DNA from: Loripinus fragilis
Taxonomy: Eukaryota; Mollusca; Bivalvia; Lucinida; Lucinidae
Assembly (NCBI GenBank): GCA_964019695.1
Contig: OZ026520.1
Span: 19,730,130 to 19,794,129 of the forward strand
Length of the DNA stretch: 64,000 bases
Direction: 5' to 3'
Part shown: one piece after another, positions 20,701-28,375 of the stretch
How the letters are laid out: every line of letters starts with the position of its first letter
Position numbering within the stretch: position 1 is the first letter of the stretch
The notes under the pieces: generated by a model
Databases searched by the model: none
What the model was told of the DNA's origin: nothing
What the model saw: only the letters and a program-made list of their open reading frames with translations
Program-made: the position numbers and the translations under genes

Positions 20701-22918
20701 TTTTAAATACAAAATACTGTATTGGCATTAAACATACAAAAATGCTTTTCGCCAAAAGCTTATGAAAAACATGTGGCCCCAGGGGCTGGCCCATCTGTAG
20801 CACCAGGTGTATAATTTGAACATACTTGGTAGAGGTCTACTAGGTGATGCTACATACCAAATATCAATGCTCTATGCCTGTGGATTCAGTTAAAATTGTT
20901 TCATGTTGTCCCTATATAAGTCTATGCAAAACATGTGACCCCCAGGGGCATTATTTGAACAAAGTTGGTAGAGGTCTTCTAGGTGATGCTACATACCAAA
21001 TATCAATGTTCTATGCCTTGTTGTTTCATACAATTATATTTTCATGTTTTCCCTATATAAGCCTATTTAAAACATTTGAGACCGGGGACAGGGCCAATTT
21101 GGCCCCTGGAACATAATTTGAACAAACTTGATGTGTCTCATACCAAATATAAAGCTTTTAGGCCTTGTGGTTTCAGACATAAGATTTTTATGTTATCCCT
21201 ATATATAAGCCTATTTAAAACATGGAAACCCTGTGGCGGCCCATTTTTGGCCCAAGGCGTATAATATGAACAATTATGGTAGAGGTCCACTAAGTGATTC
21301 TACATACCAAATATCAAGGCTCTAGGTTTTGTGGTTTCAGACAAGAAATTTTAAAGTTTTTATCTCTAAAATCTATGTTTAGCCTGTATCACCTATAATT
21401 GTGGATTAATCCTGTCATTAAAGGTAAGTCCCATAACTTTATAAACGAAACATGACGTCACTTCTACTCTTGGCTGGCAGAATAATAGTTGGTTATTTGA
21501 GTTTGAGTTGATGTAAGCAGTGCGACATACCAAATAAAATCCTGTCCGACGAACAGAGCATCCCTGCAAACAAAGTAAAAACGAAATGTGCTATAACCTG
21601 ATCCTTTGTACAGTTAGTTCTATGCTAGGTATTGCGAGTAATCTTTGACTGCTGATAAGACTAAAAGTAGATCAAGAAAACTCCTTGTTAAGGGTGCAGG
21701 TCCTGGCAACATTTTTATAGTCATTAACGTATTTCATGATAAGCAATTGAACCCCATGGGTCCAGTCCAAAATTGCTGCTCAAGGATTTCTATGGAAATA
21801 TATATCCATTTGTTTTTCGGGGGGGGGGGGATCGGTCTGGGTACCCCGCCCTATCCCTCTGGATCCGCTTGCGATACTATACTTAAACGCAAAAGTTTCG
21901 CAACTCTTACTAAAATGCTATTTCCTTCTTTTTTGACCCAAATATTTTACTCCGTGATATTGTGAATAACACGTCCAATGATTTGCCCTCCAAACAACAT
22001 GAAAATCAGACCAGTGAGACTTACGATTGCCGATCTTCAACAAGAAACGTGAGGCAACCCAAATTTGAAAAGTCACAGAGTTACAATACCTTACATTTTA
22101 TCGAGTCACAGTGTTACAACACCTTACATTTTATTCGGAAAAGTTTTTTTACCATTATCTGTTATCAAAAGCAGAAGGGCAGATAAATCAAAGCAGGTTA
22201 TTTTATGCATTTGTTAACGTTCATAACGTCAACGTAAAGCCTTCAATATTTGACGTAATCGGCCGTTTAAGCACAACTGAACATCAATAATCGAGTTTTT
22301 TTAATGTAACAAGTGAAAGTCTTCAACACATTTCATTAAATACAGAAATATCGCGCGACATAACGGAAAAAATGATCAATTTCGATAAATTGGTTGACGT
22401 TAACAAAGAAACGCAGCGAATTTTAGCGTTGATAAACCTTAATTGTTAAACCTTAAAATGGTTTCCGTCAGATACGACATCTGGCTATCACATCGCACCG
22501 TTTGGTTTCAAATCGAGATAAGAATCTTAATGCTAAACGTAAATTGTTGAAAAACACTGGCGTCATTATAACGTCAGAATGAAGAGTATGATCAAAACCG
22601 ATTAGTGGTAAATCATTCCGCATTGTACAGGAGCATAAAATATGATTATATTAATATTCTAGTATGGACCATACTGAAGAAAATACAGATATTAAACGGT
22701 TGCGAAACTTTTGCGTTTAAGTATATATAATATATATATATATGATTGTGCTGAGTCGCCATTGCCTTTTGCTGGTTGCATATGGTATAGGTTATATTCT
22801 CATGGATTATGCTACATTTTTATTTTGCAGATGGGAGAATCTAATATACAAATTTGGTAGCCACGAGGAAACTATAGAACGGATTATATTTCATGGTGAC
22901 ATTGTTCCTGCAAAATAA
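8557..22918 (+). CDS. AMDHD1: Imidazolonepropionase (amidohydrolase domain-containing protein 1), nine exons
   Basis: Hydrolyses 4-imidazolone-5-propanoate to N-formimidoyl-L-glutamate, third step of cytosolic histidine breakdown. Exons: 8557-8705, 9395-9501, 9905-9969, 10884-11019, 15909-16050, 17375-17600, 18187-18405, 19158-19318, 22831-22918. All introns are GT-AG and all phases agree, giving 430 residues, close to the usual family length of about 420. Expected amidohydrolase features are present: D-A-H91-T-H93 (metal), substrate-binding MDVHKAGGGI, H196 in CGAHAVPK, H264 and E267 in FHGDELHP, and D338 in GSDFNPNA. The start ATG has AAAG before it and G after. Introns 4 to 8 are rich in repeats but no exon is broken. 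The gene converges with the ZP gene. Identity is very secure; the exact transcription start is not visible. Confidence 0.97.
8878..9345. repeat. Family E hairpin remnants in intron 1
   Basis: At 8895-8945 and 9250-9320 there are GGACCCAGATCAG-type half sites facing each other, the second as a stem-loop (CAGTTCGGATCCAGATCAGA mirrored by CTGATCTGGGTCCAAACTG). These are short non-coding palindromes seen many times in the window. Confidence 0.6.
9395..9501 (+). CDS. AMDHD1: AMDHD1 exon 2
   Basis: tttacag/AGATGG to ATTCCAG/gtaggg. Encodes RDGLICDIGTNEKVAARHPN and on to GKSVIPG, leading into the metal-binding strand. Phase 2 in, phase 1 out. Confidence 0.95.
9905..9969 (+). CDS. AMDHD1: AMDHD1 exon 3, metal-binding HxH
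   Basis: ttttcag/GATTAG to ATGAAG/gtatgt. Encodes GLVDAHTHPVWAGDRVHEFA; H91 and H93 are the conserved metal ligands of the amidohydrolase fold. Confidence 0.96.
10705..10766 (+). other. tRNA-like fragment in intron 3
   Basis: CATGGTAGTCTAATGGATAA resembles an A box and GTGGGTTCGAATCTGGG a B box, but the spacing is too short for a full anticodon arm. Probably a SINE head or tRNA relic. Confidence 0.35.
10884..11019 (+). CDS. AMDHD1: AMDHD1 exon 4
   Basis: tgtacag/CTTGCA to AGAACTG/gtatgt. Encodes LAGVTYMDVHKAGGGIHFTV and the helix through LMTMRRTG, the substrate-binding loop and following helix of the family. Confidence 0.96.
11048..11258. repeat. Family F element in intron 4
   Basis: Hairpin GCCAGCGAAACGCCAT facing a GGCCGATGGTGG half, followed by a flank with GCGCGGATCCAGAGGGTGG and a C-rich run. 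Similar hairpins are at 13772, 18575, 56341 and 57330. Confidence 0.6.
11259..11880 (-). repeat. Family A: 3' UTR of a reverse-transcriptase element
   Basis: Continuous, in minus orientation, with the reverse transcriptase frame that ends at 11881. Ends at the shared terminus AGTAAGTAAGGGTGCAAAG (read on plus). The 80 bases next to the ORF (around GTGCAATTAAAGAGGAA and AACCGTGATTGGGTT) are also found at the inner end of family B, so A and B are related subfamilies. Confidence 0.65.
11881..12087 (-). pseudogene. Reverse transcriptase, C-terminal segment (second half)
   Basis: Encodes YDLISKFQVGLKSLLRHGLS, then EPDFYGDLVYKLKKILG, and ends in TAG at 11881-11883. It is the direct continuation of the segment at 13411-13772, separated from it by a mariner-like insertion. 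It resembles a conserved C-terminal region of reverse-transcriptase-like proteins of many invertebrates; the clade (LINE, Penelope-like or other) is not decided here. Confidence 0.7.
12088..13410. mobile_element. 1,323-bp mariner-like element inserted in the reverse transcriptase
   Basis: Begins CGAGGGCTGTTCAAATATGA at 12088 and ends with its inverted copy at 13410. About 67 terminal bases match with only two differences, and similarity continues inwards. It is flanked by TA on both sides (12086-12087 and 13411-13412), the Tc1/mariner target duplication. The length is that of a complete mariner, but the internal frames do not resemble a transposase; it looks like a non-autonomous or decayed member. 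Confidence 0.85.
13411..13772 (-). pseudogene. Reverse transcriptase, C-terminal segment (first half)
   Basis: The minus strand encodes ELQLNKANASDTEAAFLDLH, then YDKRDDFDFEIVNFPFLDGD, TSYGVYISQLIRFARASSYV and LLKQGYRYHKLRKTFSKFYR. It has no proper ATG and is cut upstream by a family F hairpin at 13772. Frame and content continue at 12087 after removal of the mariner-like element and one TA. Retroelement relic in intron 4 of AMDHD1, antisense to the gene. Confidence 0.75.
13772..13858. repeat. Family F hairpin
   Basis: GTGGCCCATTATCAGCGGCC facing GGTGGGCCGATGATGGC around an AAATTGCGTTTCGCTGG stem. It truncates the reverse transcriptase relic. Confidence 0.6.
13945..14600 (-). repeat. Family B retroelement 3' region, longest copy
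   Basis: Starts AGTAAGTGAGTATGATCAGG and reaches the AACCGTGATTGGGTT segment shared with family A. Other B copies: 5620, 29578, 36548, 38785, 48360, 60978 and a split one at 32915. No coding sequence is evident. Confidence 0.65.
14601..15646. repeat. Intron 4 sequence with a diverged direct repeat
   Basis: Around 14930-15110 and 15125-15340 two similar stretches recur (CAAATTAAAGCATATATTTA-like start; common core GACTGACAAATATG, ATACGTAGCT, TTAGTGGCTTGACTTATGTA). No gene is visible. Confidence 0.6.
15647..15890. mobile_element. Family D MITE ending at the exon 5 splice acceptor
   Basis: Ends are ACCCTTAAAGCGCC and GGCGCTTTAAGAGTTT. Inside is a long stem-loop with GGACCCAGAACAGACTGCTC mirrored by GAGCAGTCTGATCTGGGTCC. 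The right end lies about 18 bases from the first base of AMDHD1 exon 5. Same family and orientation as 17123-17348. Confidence 0.8.
15909..16050 (+). CDS. AMDHD1: AMDHD1 exon 5
   Basis: ctctttcag/GCACAACAC to GTACCAAA/gtatgt. Encodes GTTLVECKSGYGLNLATEVK and CGAHAVP with conserved H196. Confidence 0.96.
16071..16290. mobile_element. Family Q inverted-repeat element
   Basis: The outer ends GACGCGAGAAAA and TTTTTCTCGCGTC are inverted, and an inner hairpin pairs AACAACAAAGGCGCAGACCA with TGGTCAGCGCCTTTATTGTT. A related copy is at 55990-56205. Confidence 0.65.
16284..16350. repeat. 22-bp tandem repeat, three copies
   Basis: Unit CGGCCCATTTTATATACTAC, with the third copy carrying one change (TATGTAC). 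Confidence 0.85.
16430..16500. repeat. Family E hairpin
   Basis: CAGATCAGACGCCGC faces GCGGCGTCAGATCAGG around CTTT-like apex. Confidence 0.65.
16685..16760. repeat. G/T-rich low-complexity stretch with family F end
   Basis: CAGATCCAGAAAATGCGTC is followed by runs of GGGTGTGGGTGTG and GGGGGGTGGG. Confidence 0.5.
17123..17348. mobile_element. Family D MITE ending at the exon 6 splice acceptor
   Basis: TAGCCCTTAAAGCGCC at the left and GGCGCATTAAGGGTTA at the right, 26 bases before exon 6. It shares the central stem-loop with the copy at 15647. It carries its own ATTTCAGCAGACGAG, a possible decoy acceptor. Confidence 0.8.
17375..17600 (+). CDS. AMDHD1: AMDHD1 exon 6, catalytic HGDELHP
   Basis: catttcag/GGATAA to GCTGAG/gtgggt. 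Encodes IDNIDVFCEKGVFNIEQSRQ and ends INFHGDELHPTQSAE with metal ligand H264 and catalytic-site E267. Confidence 0.97.
18187..18405 (+). CDS. AMDHD1: AMDHD1 exon 7, GSDFNPNA
   Basis: taaccag/ATGGGT to TCAATG/gtaaga, phase 0 on both sides. Encodes MGAEIGALAISHLEEISDAG through ALGSDFNPNAYCMSM, with metal-binding D338. Confidence 0.97.
18575..18690. repeat. Family F hairpin in intron 7
   Basis: Two tandem halves (CCGCCAGCAAAACGCCAT and CCACCAGCAAAACGCAAT) face ATGGCGTTTCGCTGGCGTG. Confidence 0.7.
19158..19318 (+). CDS. AMDHD1: AMDHD1 exon 8
   Basis: atttcag/CCAATG to GCTGACAG/gtacga. Encodes PMVMHLACVTMHMSMPEALN and GKYANMLILNADR, the C-terminal part of the barrel and return strand. Confidence 0.96.
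19470..19545. repeat. Family E hairpin in intron 8
   Basis: CAAACAGTGTAGACCCTAAT faces ATTTGGGTCTTCACTGTTTG around an AATGTCGCATTATATGACATT apex. Confidence 0.7.
20170..20560. repeat. Family K repeats in intron 8
   Basis: Two imperfect units carry TTTAATTTGA(C/T)ATG, GACC-rich stretches and CATTTGCTTG-like words. The same family is at 51890-52220, 52720-52965 and 53335-53420. Confidence 0.55.
20560..21350. repeat. Imperfect tandem array (about 140-220 bp units)
   Basis: Units recur with ATAATTTGAACA at 20589, 20811, about 20950, 21113 and 21251, each followed by TACATACCAAATATCAA and CCTATATAAGCCTAT. Frames across it are repeat-derived. A reverse-oriented fragment is at 23390-23520. Confidence 0.8.
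21425..21495. repeat. Fragment of family M foldback
   Basis: Contains CATGACGTCACTTCTACTCT and TTGGCTGGCAGAATAATAG, matching the outer end of the elements at 34472 and 35379. Confidence 0.5.
21882..22721. mobile_element. Family G TA-flanked DNA transposon, non-autonomous
   Basis: 840 bp with terminal inverted repeats CTTAAACGCAAAAGTTTCGC and its complement, flanked by TA on each side. It shares internal sequence (for example ACATCTGGCTATC, TCAAAACCG) with 45566-46380. The frame at 21962-22186 (TRNVRQPKFEKSQS) has a counterpart in the second copy but does not look like a transposase. It sits 109 bases before AMDHD1 exon 9. Confidence 0.8.
22831..22918 (+). CDS. AMDHD1: AMDHD1 exon 9 and stop
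   Basis: ttttgcag/ATGGGA. Encodes RWENLIYKFGSHEETIERII and ends FHGDIVPAK then TAA at 22916-22918. Follows a 3.5-kb repeat-filled intron. Confidence 0.95.
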
Positions 22919-22919
22919 A
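22914..22919 (+). promoter_or_regulatory. Possible poly(A) signal overlapping the AMDHD1 stop codon
   Basis: AATAAA spans the TAA stop. No other AATAAA is seen until about 23590, so the 3' UTR could be only some 20-30 bases long. Confidence 0.4.
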
Positions 22920-22945
22920 CGTTAAAGAAATCCTATACTACATTC

Positions 22946-23756
22946 CCATTGCCTTGGTATACCGATATTTTCATTGGATTAACTAATTTTGGAACTTTGC
23001 GAGTCTACGCTGCTCGATAGACAGAGAGTTGATGAAGACGAAAGCCCAGGCCAAAATGTAGACGTTCAGCCCTGTTGGGTGCTTTAGAATGGGCGTTTAA
23101 AGGAGGTTTTTTTAGCATATGCGATAGGCAACGAAATAACGCGCACTGGCCAATTCTGGCTCAAGGTGAGCTATTGTGATCGTTGGATGTCTGTCATCGA
23201 TCGTGCGTAGCACGTCATGCCCATTGTGTCACTTACAATAGCTTCAAAGAGCATCTCCTAAACTACTGTCTGGATTACCAAGCTTGGCAGCACGAATCCT
23301 TGTATGGTTTCAGTCCGTTGCATATCTGGTTCAAACAGGCTAAAAAAGATATTTTCGAGGGGGGTGACCTAAAAAAATGGTCTGAGAGACTTGACATTTG
23401 GTATGTACTCGTAGCAACACTTAGCAGGCCTTTACCAAGTGTGTTCAAATTATGCCCTGGGACCATAAATAGCCCCATACAGGGGATCACACGTTTTATA
23501 TAGGCTTATGGAGGAAAACCACGAACATATCTTGTTTGGAACCACTATGCCTTGATACCCCACACAAACCCCTACACTAAGGAAGCAACAATAAACAAAT
23601 AGAGCCAGCACCTTAGAACTGAAAACCGTTCGGACGGGGGATTTAATATATTTTAGTGGCGAAATTTTTAATGGGACAACTGATCTTGTCAAAAAATCTT
23701 AATGCAGCATGCATTTTACTGAAGAAAATCAATTGCCAGGAGTAAACAGGAGTGGG
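22946..23756. repeat. Intergenic: tandem-repeat fragment and B-like tail
   Basis: 23390-23520 is a reverse copy of the 20.6-21.3 kb repeat unit. 23560-23660 resembles the middle of family B (CACCTTAGAACTG, GGGATTTAATATATTTTA). The frames at 23183-23692 are repeat shadows. Confidence 0.45.
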
Positions 23757-23960
23757 TTAACCCTTAAAGCGCCAATCACGACTACAGCAGACGACAAATT
23801 TTGAGACATCCATTTCAATTGTCGACAAAAATAAGGTATGATATTTCATGAGAATTATCTGCCAGCTGACAATTCTCATTATCATGCCTTGTTATTTTTG
23901 AAAAAGCAGCCAAATTTGAAATTGTCTGCTATAAATTGTAGACGGCGCTTTAAGGGTTAA
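23757..23960. mobile_element. Family D MITE
   Basis: TTAACCCTTAAAGCGCCAAT mirrored by GGCGCTTTAAGGGTTAA. The interior differs from the two intron copies and pairs GATATTTCATGAGAAT with ATTCTCATTATCATGCC-like sequence. Confidence 0.75.
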
Positions 23961-24884
23961 CCAGGTTTTTTTTTAAAGGGATAATTCACTTTTTTTCAAA
24001 TGCGTTTATTATAGAGTTTACAGTATGGCAGGAATAATTCCTCATCAAATGTTTGTGAATGCCCTTCTATTGGCCTGTAATTAATCACTTTTGCTTCTTA
24101 ATGGGAGCCTGGTCATCCTCAGGTCAATGATCTCTACACACCAAAACTGGAATCACTTCCACCTGCTAACACACTACCAAAGCAAAATTATAAATCAGTC
24201 AAAAGGCAAAAAATAACAATGTTTCAGAGTAATGCTTTTAGCAGTGTGTGCATTCATGAGTATATTTTGATACTTGGCCCATATTTAATAATTAATTCTA
24301 AAATTTAAGTCTTAAAGCACTAATTATTACTATAGCAGACGACATATTTTGTAACAATTTTCTTTATTTTGCTAACAAAAAGACAGAATAAAATCAAATG
24401 AAACTTATTGAAAAACAAAATACTCTTTGTTTGACAGTGGTTACATTTAATTTGCATTGATTTGGCTGTTGATTGTAATTAAAACGGAATACCCATTATC
24501 CAATATTGAAATAAAGAAATTGACTGAAAAGTGCCGCTTCAATCATTTGGCAGACCAGCATATTGAGGTTAACTCAGGTTAATGTGTGCCAATAGCTGTA
24601 AGATGACTGCTCCCAGAAGATTAGATACACGGCTATAAAAGTTTCTGTAATTAACTAACCAGATGGATAAATGATCTGTGAAAATAAAATTAGTCCATAA
24701 CTAAATATTTATTTGTGAATAAAGTAAAATGTTAAAAAGCATGAACATACATTTTAATCTACTGGAAAGTATGGTACAAAACCACAAAACGGGTTCAAAC
24801 AGCTTGGCATAATGTTCAACACTCGTCACAATGCATACTTTGATGCCGACAGGTGGTTTTTCTAGTTGCAATATTTATCGTACT
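23961..24884. other. Intergenic, no recognised feature
   Basis: AT-rich sequence with no convincing reading frame, RNA gene or clear repeat copy within this window. Confidence 0.5.
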
Positions 24885-25430
24885 GAGGGAAAAAAGTGTA
24901 GTAACCTGTTATAATGGGATAGGCGATCTTTTTAGCCTTAGATATATTTTATCAGAAGGTGTGCAAACCTGGCATTTGTTTGAAAATAATCTAACGGCTA
25001 CCTGCTAACGGTCAAAAGAAACAAATTCCGATTTTATAGTAGTGATTTGATCTGCTGAACATTTTAATTTCAACGCTATTCTATTGAAACGGAGGTTATT
25101 TGAAAAACTAATACGATTTCAGCTAAAAAACTGTAAGGATATGGTGAAAAGAACAGTTTTAAACCGGTTTTGGCTTTTTTGCCTTTAGATCAAATTTGAC
25201 GCAAAAATCAATTTTAGCAGAAACTATTCAAACTATTGCCAGATAAGCTGCTTTAGCAAGGGGACATAAAATCAATCTTTACATCATGTGCTATGTCGAC
25301 CAGTTAAAGTCATCGTGCTCGTAAACGTTTGTCAACATATAATTGATATGAAATTAATAATCGTATTTCTACTAAAGTTTGAATCCCAATATATTGATTA
25401 ACTTTTCCCTCAGTATATAAAGCCATCGGT
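24885..25430. repeat. Family T, uninterrupted copy
   Basis: It matches 48105-51007, where the same sequence is split by a family B insertion and the 1.8-kb family P element. Landmarks shared by both: GTCAAAAGAAACAAATTC, GATTTGATCTGCTGA, CAGATAAGCTG and AAACGTTTGTCAACATAT. It serves as an empty-site reference for those insertions. Confidence 0.75.
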
Positions 25431-25678
25431 ATGTTAAATACTTGTAATGCTGGCATGGGCTTATGGACTAGATATTGCTGTCAACCATCAATAGAGAATG
25501 CTGGTTCCATTAATGGATTTCTTTATTATCACAGACACGTATGTGTGTAGTATGAGATATGGTGTGGGCAAATTCCGATGTGGGATTCAGCCAACGAGCA
25601 GCAATGATAATGTTCAGATTGGATTTAAACCTCTGTAAACTGATGGATTCTTCCTTCTGGTAATACAATTAACTTGGA

Positions 25679-27653
25679 ATACATACATACATACATACAT
25701 ACATACATACATACATACATACATACATACATACATACATACATACATACATACATACATACATACATACATACATACATACATACATACATACATACAT
25801 ACATACATACATACATACATACATACATACATACATACATACATACATACATACATACATACATACATACATACATACATACATACATACATACATACAT
25901 ACATACATACATACATACATACATACATACATACATACATACATACATACATACATACATACATACATACATACATACATACATACATACATACATACAT
26001 ACATACATACATACATACATACATACATACATACATACATACATACATACATACATACATACATACATACATACATACATACATACATACATACATACAT
26101 ACATACATACATACATACATACATACATACATACATACATACATACATACATACATACATACATACATACATACATACATACATACATACATACATACAT
26201 ACATACATACATACATACATACATACATACATACATACATACATACATACATACATACATACATACATACATACATACATACATACATACATACATACAT
26301 ACATACATACATACATACATACATACATACATACATACATACATACATACATACATACATACATACATACATACATACATACATACATACATACATACAT
26401 ACATACATACATACATACATACATACATACATACATACATACATACATACATACATACATACATACATACATACATACATACATACATACATACATACAT
26501 ACATACATACATACATACATACATACATACATACATACATACATACATACATACATACATACATACATACATACATACATACATACATACATACATACAT
26601 ACATACATACATACATACATACATACATACATACATACATACATACATACATACATACATACATACATACATACATACATACATACATACATACATACAT
26701 ACATACATACATACATACATACATACATACATACATACATACATACATACATACATACATACATACATACATACATACATACATACATACATACATACAT
26801 ACATACATACATACATACATACATACATACATACATACATACATACATACATACATACATACATACATACATACATACATACATACATACATACATACAT
26901 ACATACATACATACATACATACATACATACATACATACATACATACATACATACATACATACATACATACATACATACATACATACATACATACATACAT
27001 ACATACATACATACATACATACATACATACATACATACATACATACATACATACATACATACATACATACATACATACATACATACATACATACATACAT
27101 ACATACATACATACATACATACATACATACATACATACATACATACATACATACATACATACATACATACATACATACATACATACATACATACATACAT
27201 ACATACATACATACATACATACATACATACATACATACATACATACATACATACATACATACATACATACATACATACATACATACATACATACATACAT
27301 ACATACATACATACATACATACATACATACATACATACATACATACATACATACATACATACATACATACATACATACATACATACATACATACATACAT
27401 ACATACATACATACATACATACATACATACATACATACATACATACATACATACATACATACATACATACATACATACATACATACATACATACATACAT
27501 ACATACATACATACATACATACATACATACATACATACATACATACATACATACATACATACATACATACATACATACATACATACATACATACATACAT
27601 ACATACATACATACATACATACATACATACATACATACATACATACATACATA
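25679..27653. repeat. Perfect (ACAT)n microsatellite, about 1,975 bp
   Basis: Roughly 494 uninterrupted copies of a 4-bp unit (ATAC/ACAT on plus, ATGT on minus); I see no variant unit. A 4-bp period without stop codons leaves several frames open on both strands, which explains the long Tyr-Ile-His-Thr and Met-Tyr-Val-Cys frames; these are not genes. Confidence 0.98.
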
Positions 27654-28325
27654 AGGATGTCCGGTTATAATTAATATACATCTGTCGGAATCTCTTTACT
27701 TTAAGAGTGAATACCTTGATTAAATGCTACATTTCGTCTTGGTTTTCAGTTTTTGCCCATCTAGGGGTTTCCAGTTTACAAAGGGTCAGGGAACACTTTT
27801 AAAATCACAACAAAATCGTTTGGGTCTGTTGTCTGAGTTGGAAGTTGCTTATAAACTGTAGATGCAGTTCAAACTGGTCCTGTAAGAGCAGTCTGATCGG
27901 TGTCCATACTGGTTTACCCTTATACATAGTTTAGCCAAAAATATCAAATATGCGCAACATGACTTGAGTAAATAATATTTTCGGATGCAGTTTGTTTGCT
28001 GGCTCTTTAAGGTTTACTCGAATATAACAATTTTATGGTTGGTTGTGTTTCAATTAACCCTTTGTATACGAGGTACTCTTTATAAACAATGATGACCCAG
28101 TTGAAATGTCGCATAATGGGACATCTATTCGGGGTCTACACTGTTGATTAAAAACTATGTGATCAAATATACAATATTTAAAACAGAACCAAAGACCTCA
28201 AGATATACAATGGACAATTCCAAAATTGTTGTTTAAGTTTTTGCTTTTGGGATTAGATATGACAGAGAAATACAAAATAAGGCTTGCATTTTAATACACT
28301 AATATGATATCACAACAGATCAGAT
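27654..28325. repeat. Intergenic, with family E hairpins
   Basis: 27875-27915 holds a CAGTCTGATC half site. 28070-28150 is a stem-loop with GATGACCCAGTTGAAATGTC facing GACATCTATTCGGGGTCTAC. The rest is likely the ZP gene 3' UTR and intergenic DNA. Confidence 0.45.
28290..28295 (-). promoter_or_regulatory. Possible variant poly(A) signal of the ZP gene
   Basis: ATTAAA on the minus strand about 30 bases after the stop codon at 28328-28326. No canonical AATAAA is close by. Confidence 0.3.
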
Positions 28326-28375
28326 TTAATACAATAGCACCAGAAGCCCAGCTGCAATGGCAAACCATAGATTCC
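28326..28375 (-). CDS. ZP gene exon 9: membrane anchor
   Basis: cgttgcag/GGAATC. Encodes NLWFAIAAGLLVLLY then TAA at 28328-28326. It joins in phase 1 to exon 8 and gives the C-terminal helix expected after the processing site of ZP proteins. Without this exon, reading on from exon 8 would give a short unrelated tail ending at 30081. Confidence 0.8.

Noticed and set aside
25614..27681. Reading frames of about 670 codons on both strands (Tyr-Ile-His-Thr and Met-Tyr-Val-Cys repeats)
   Set aside because: They are a by-product of the stop-free ACAT microsatellite; there is no initiation context, unique sequence or domain.
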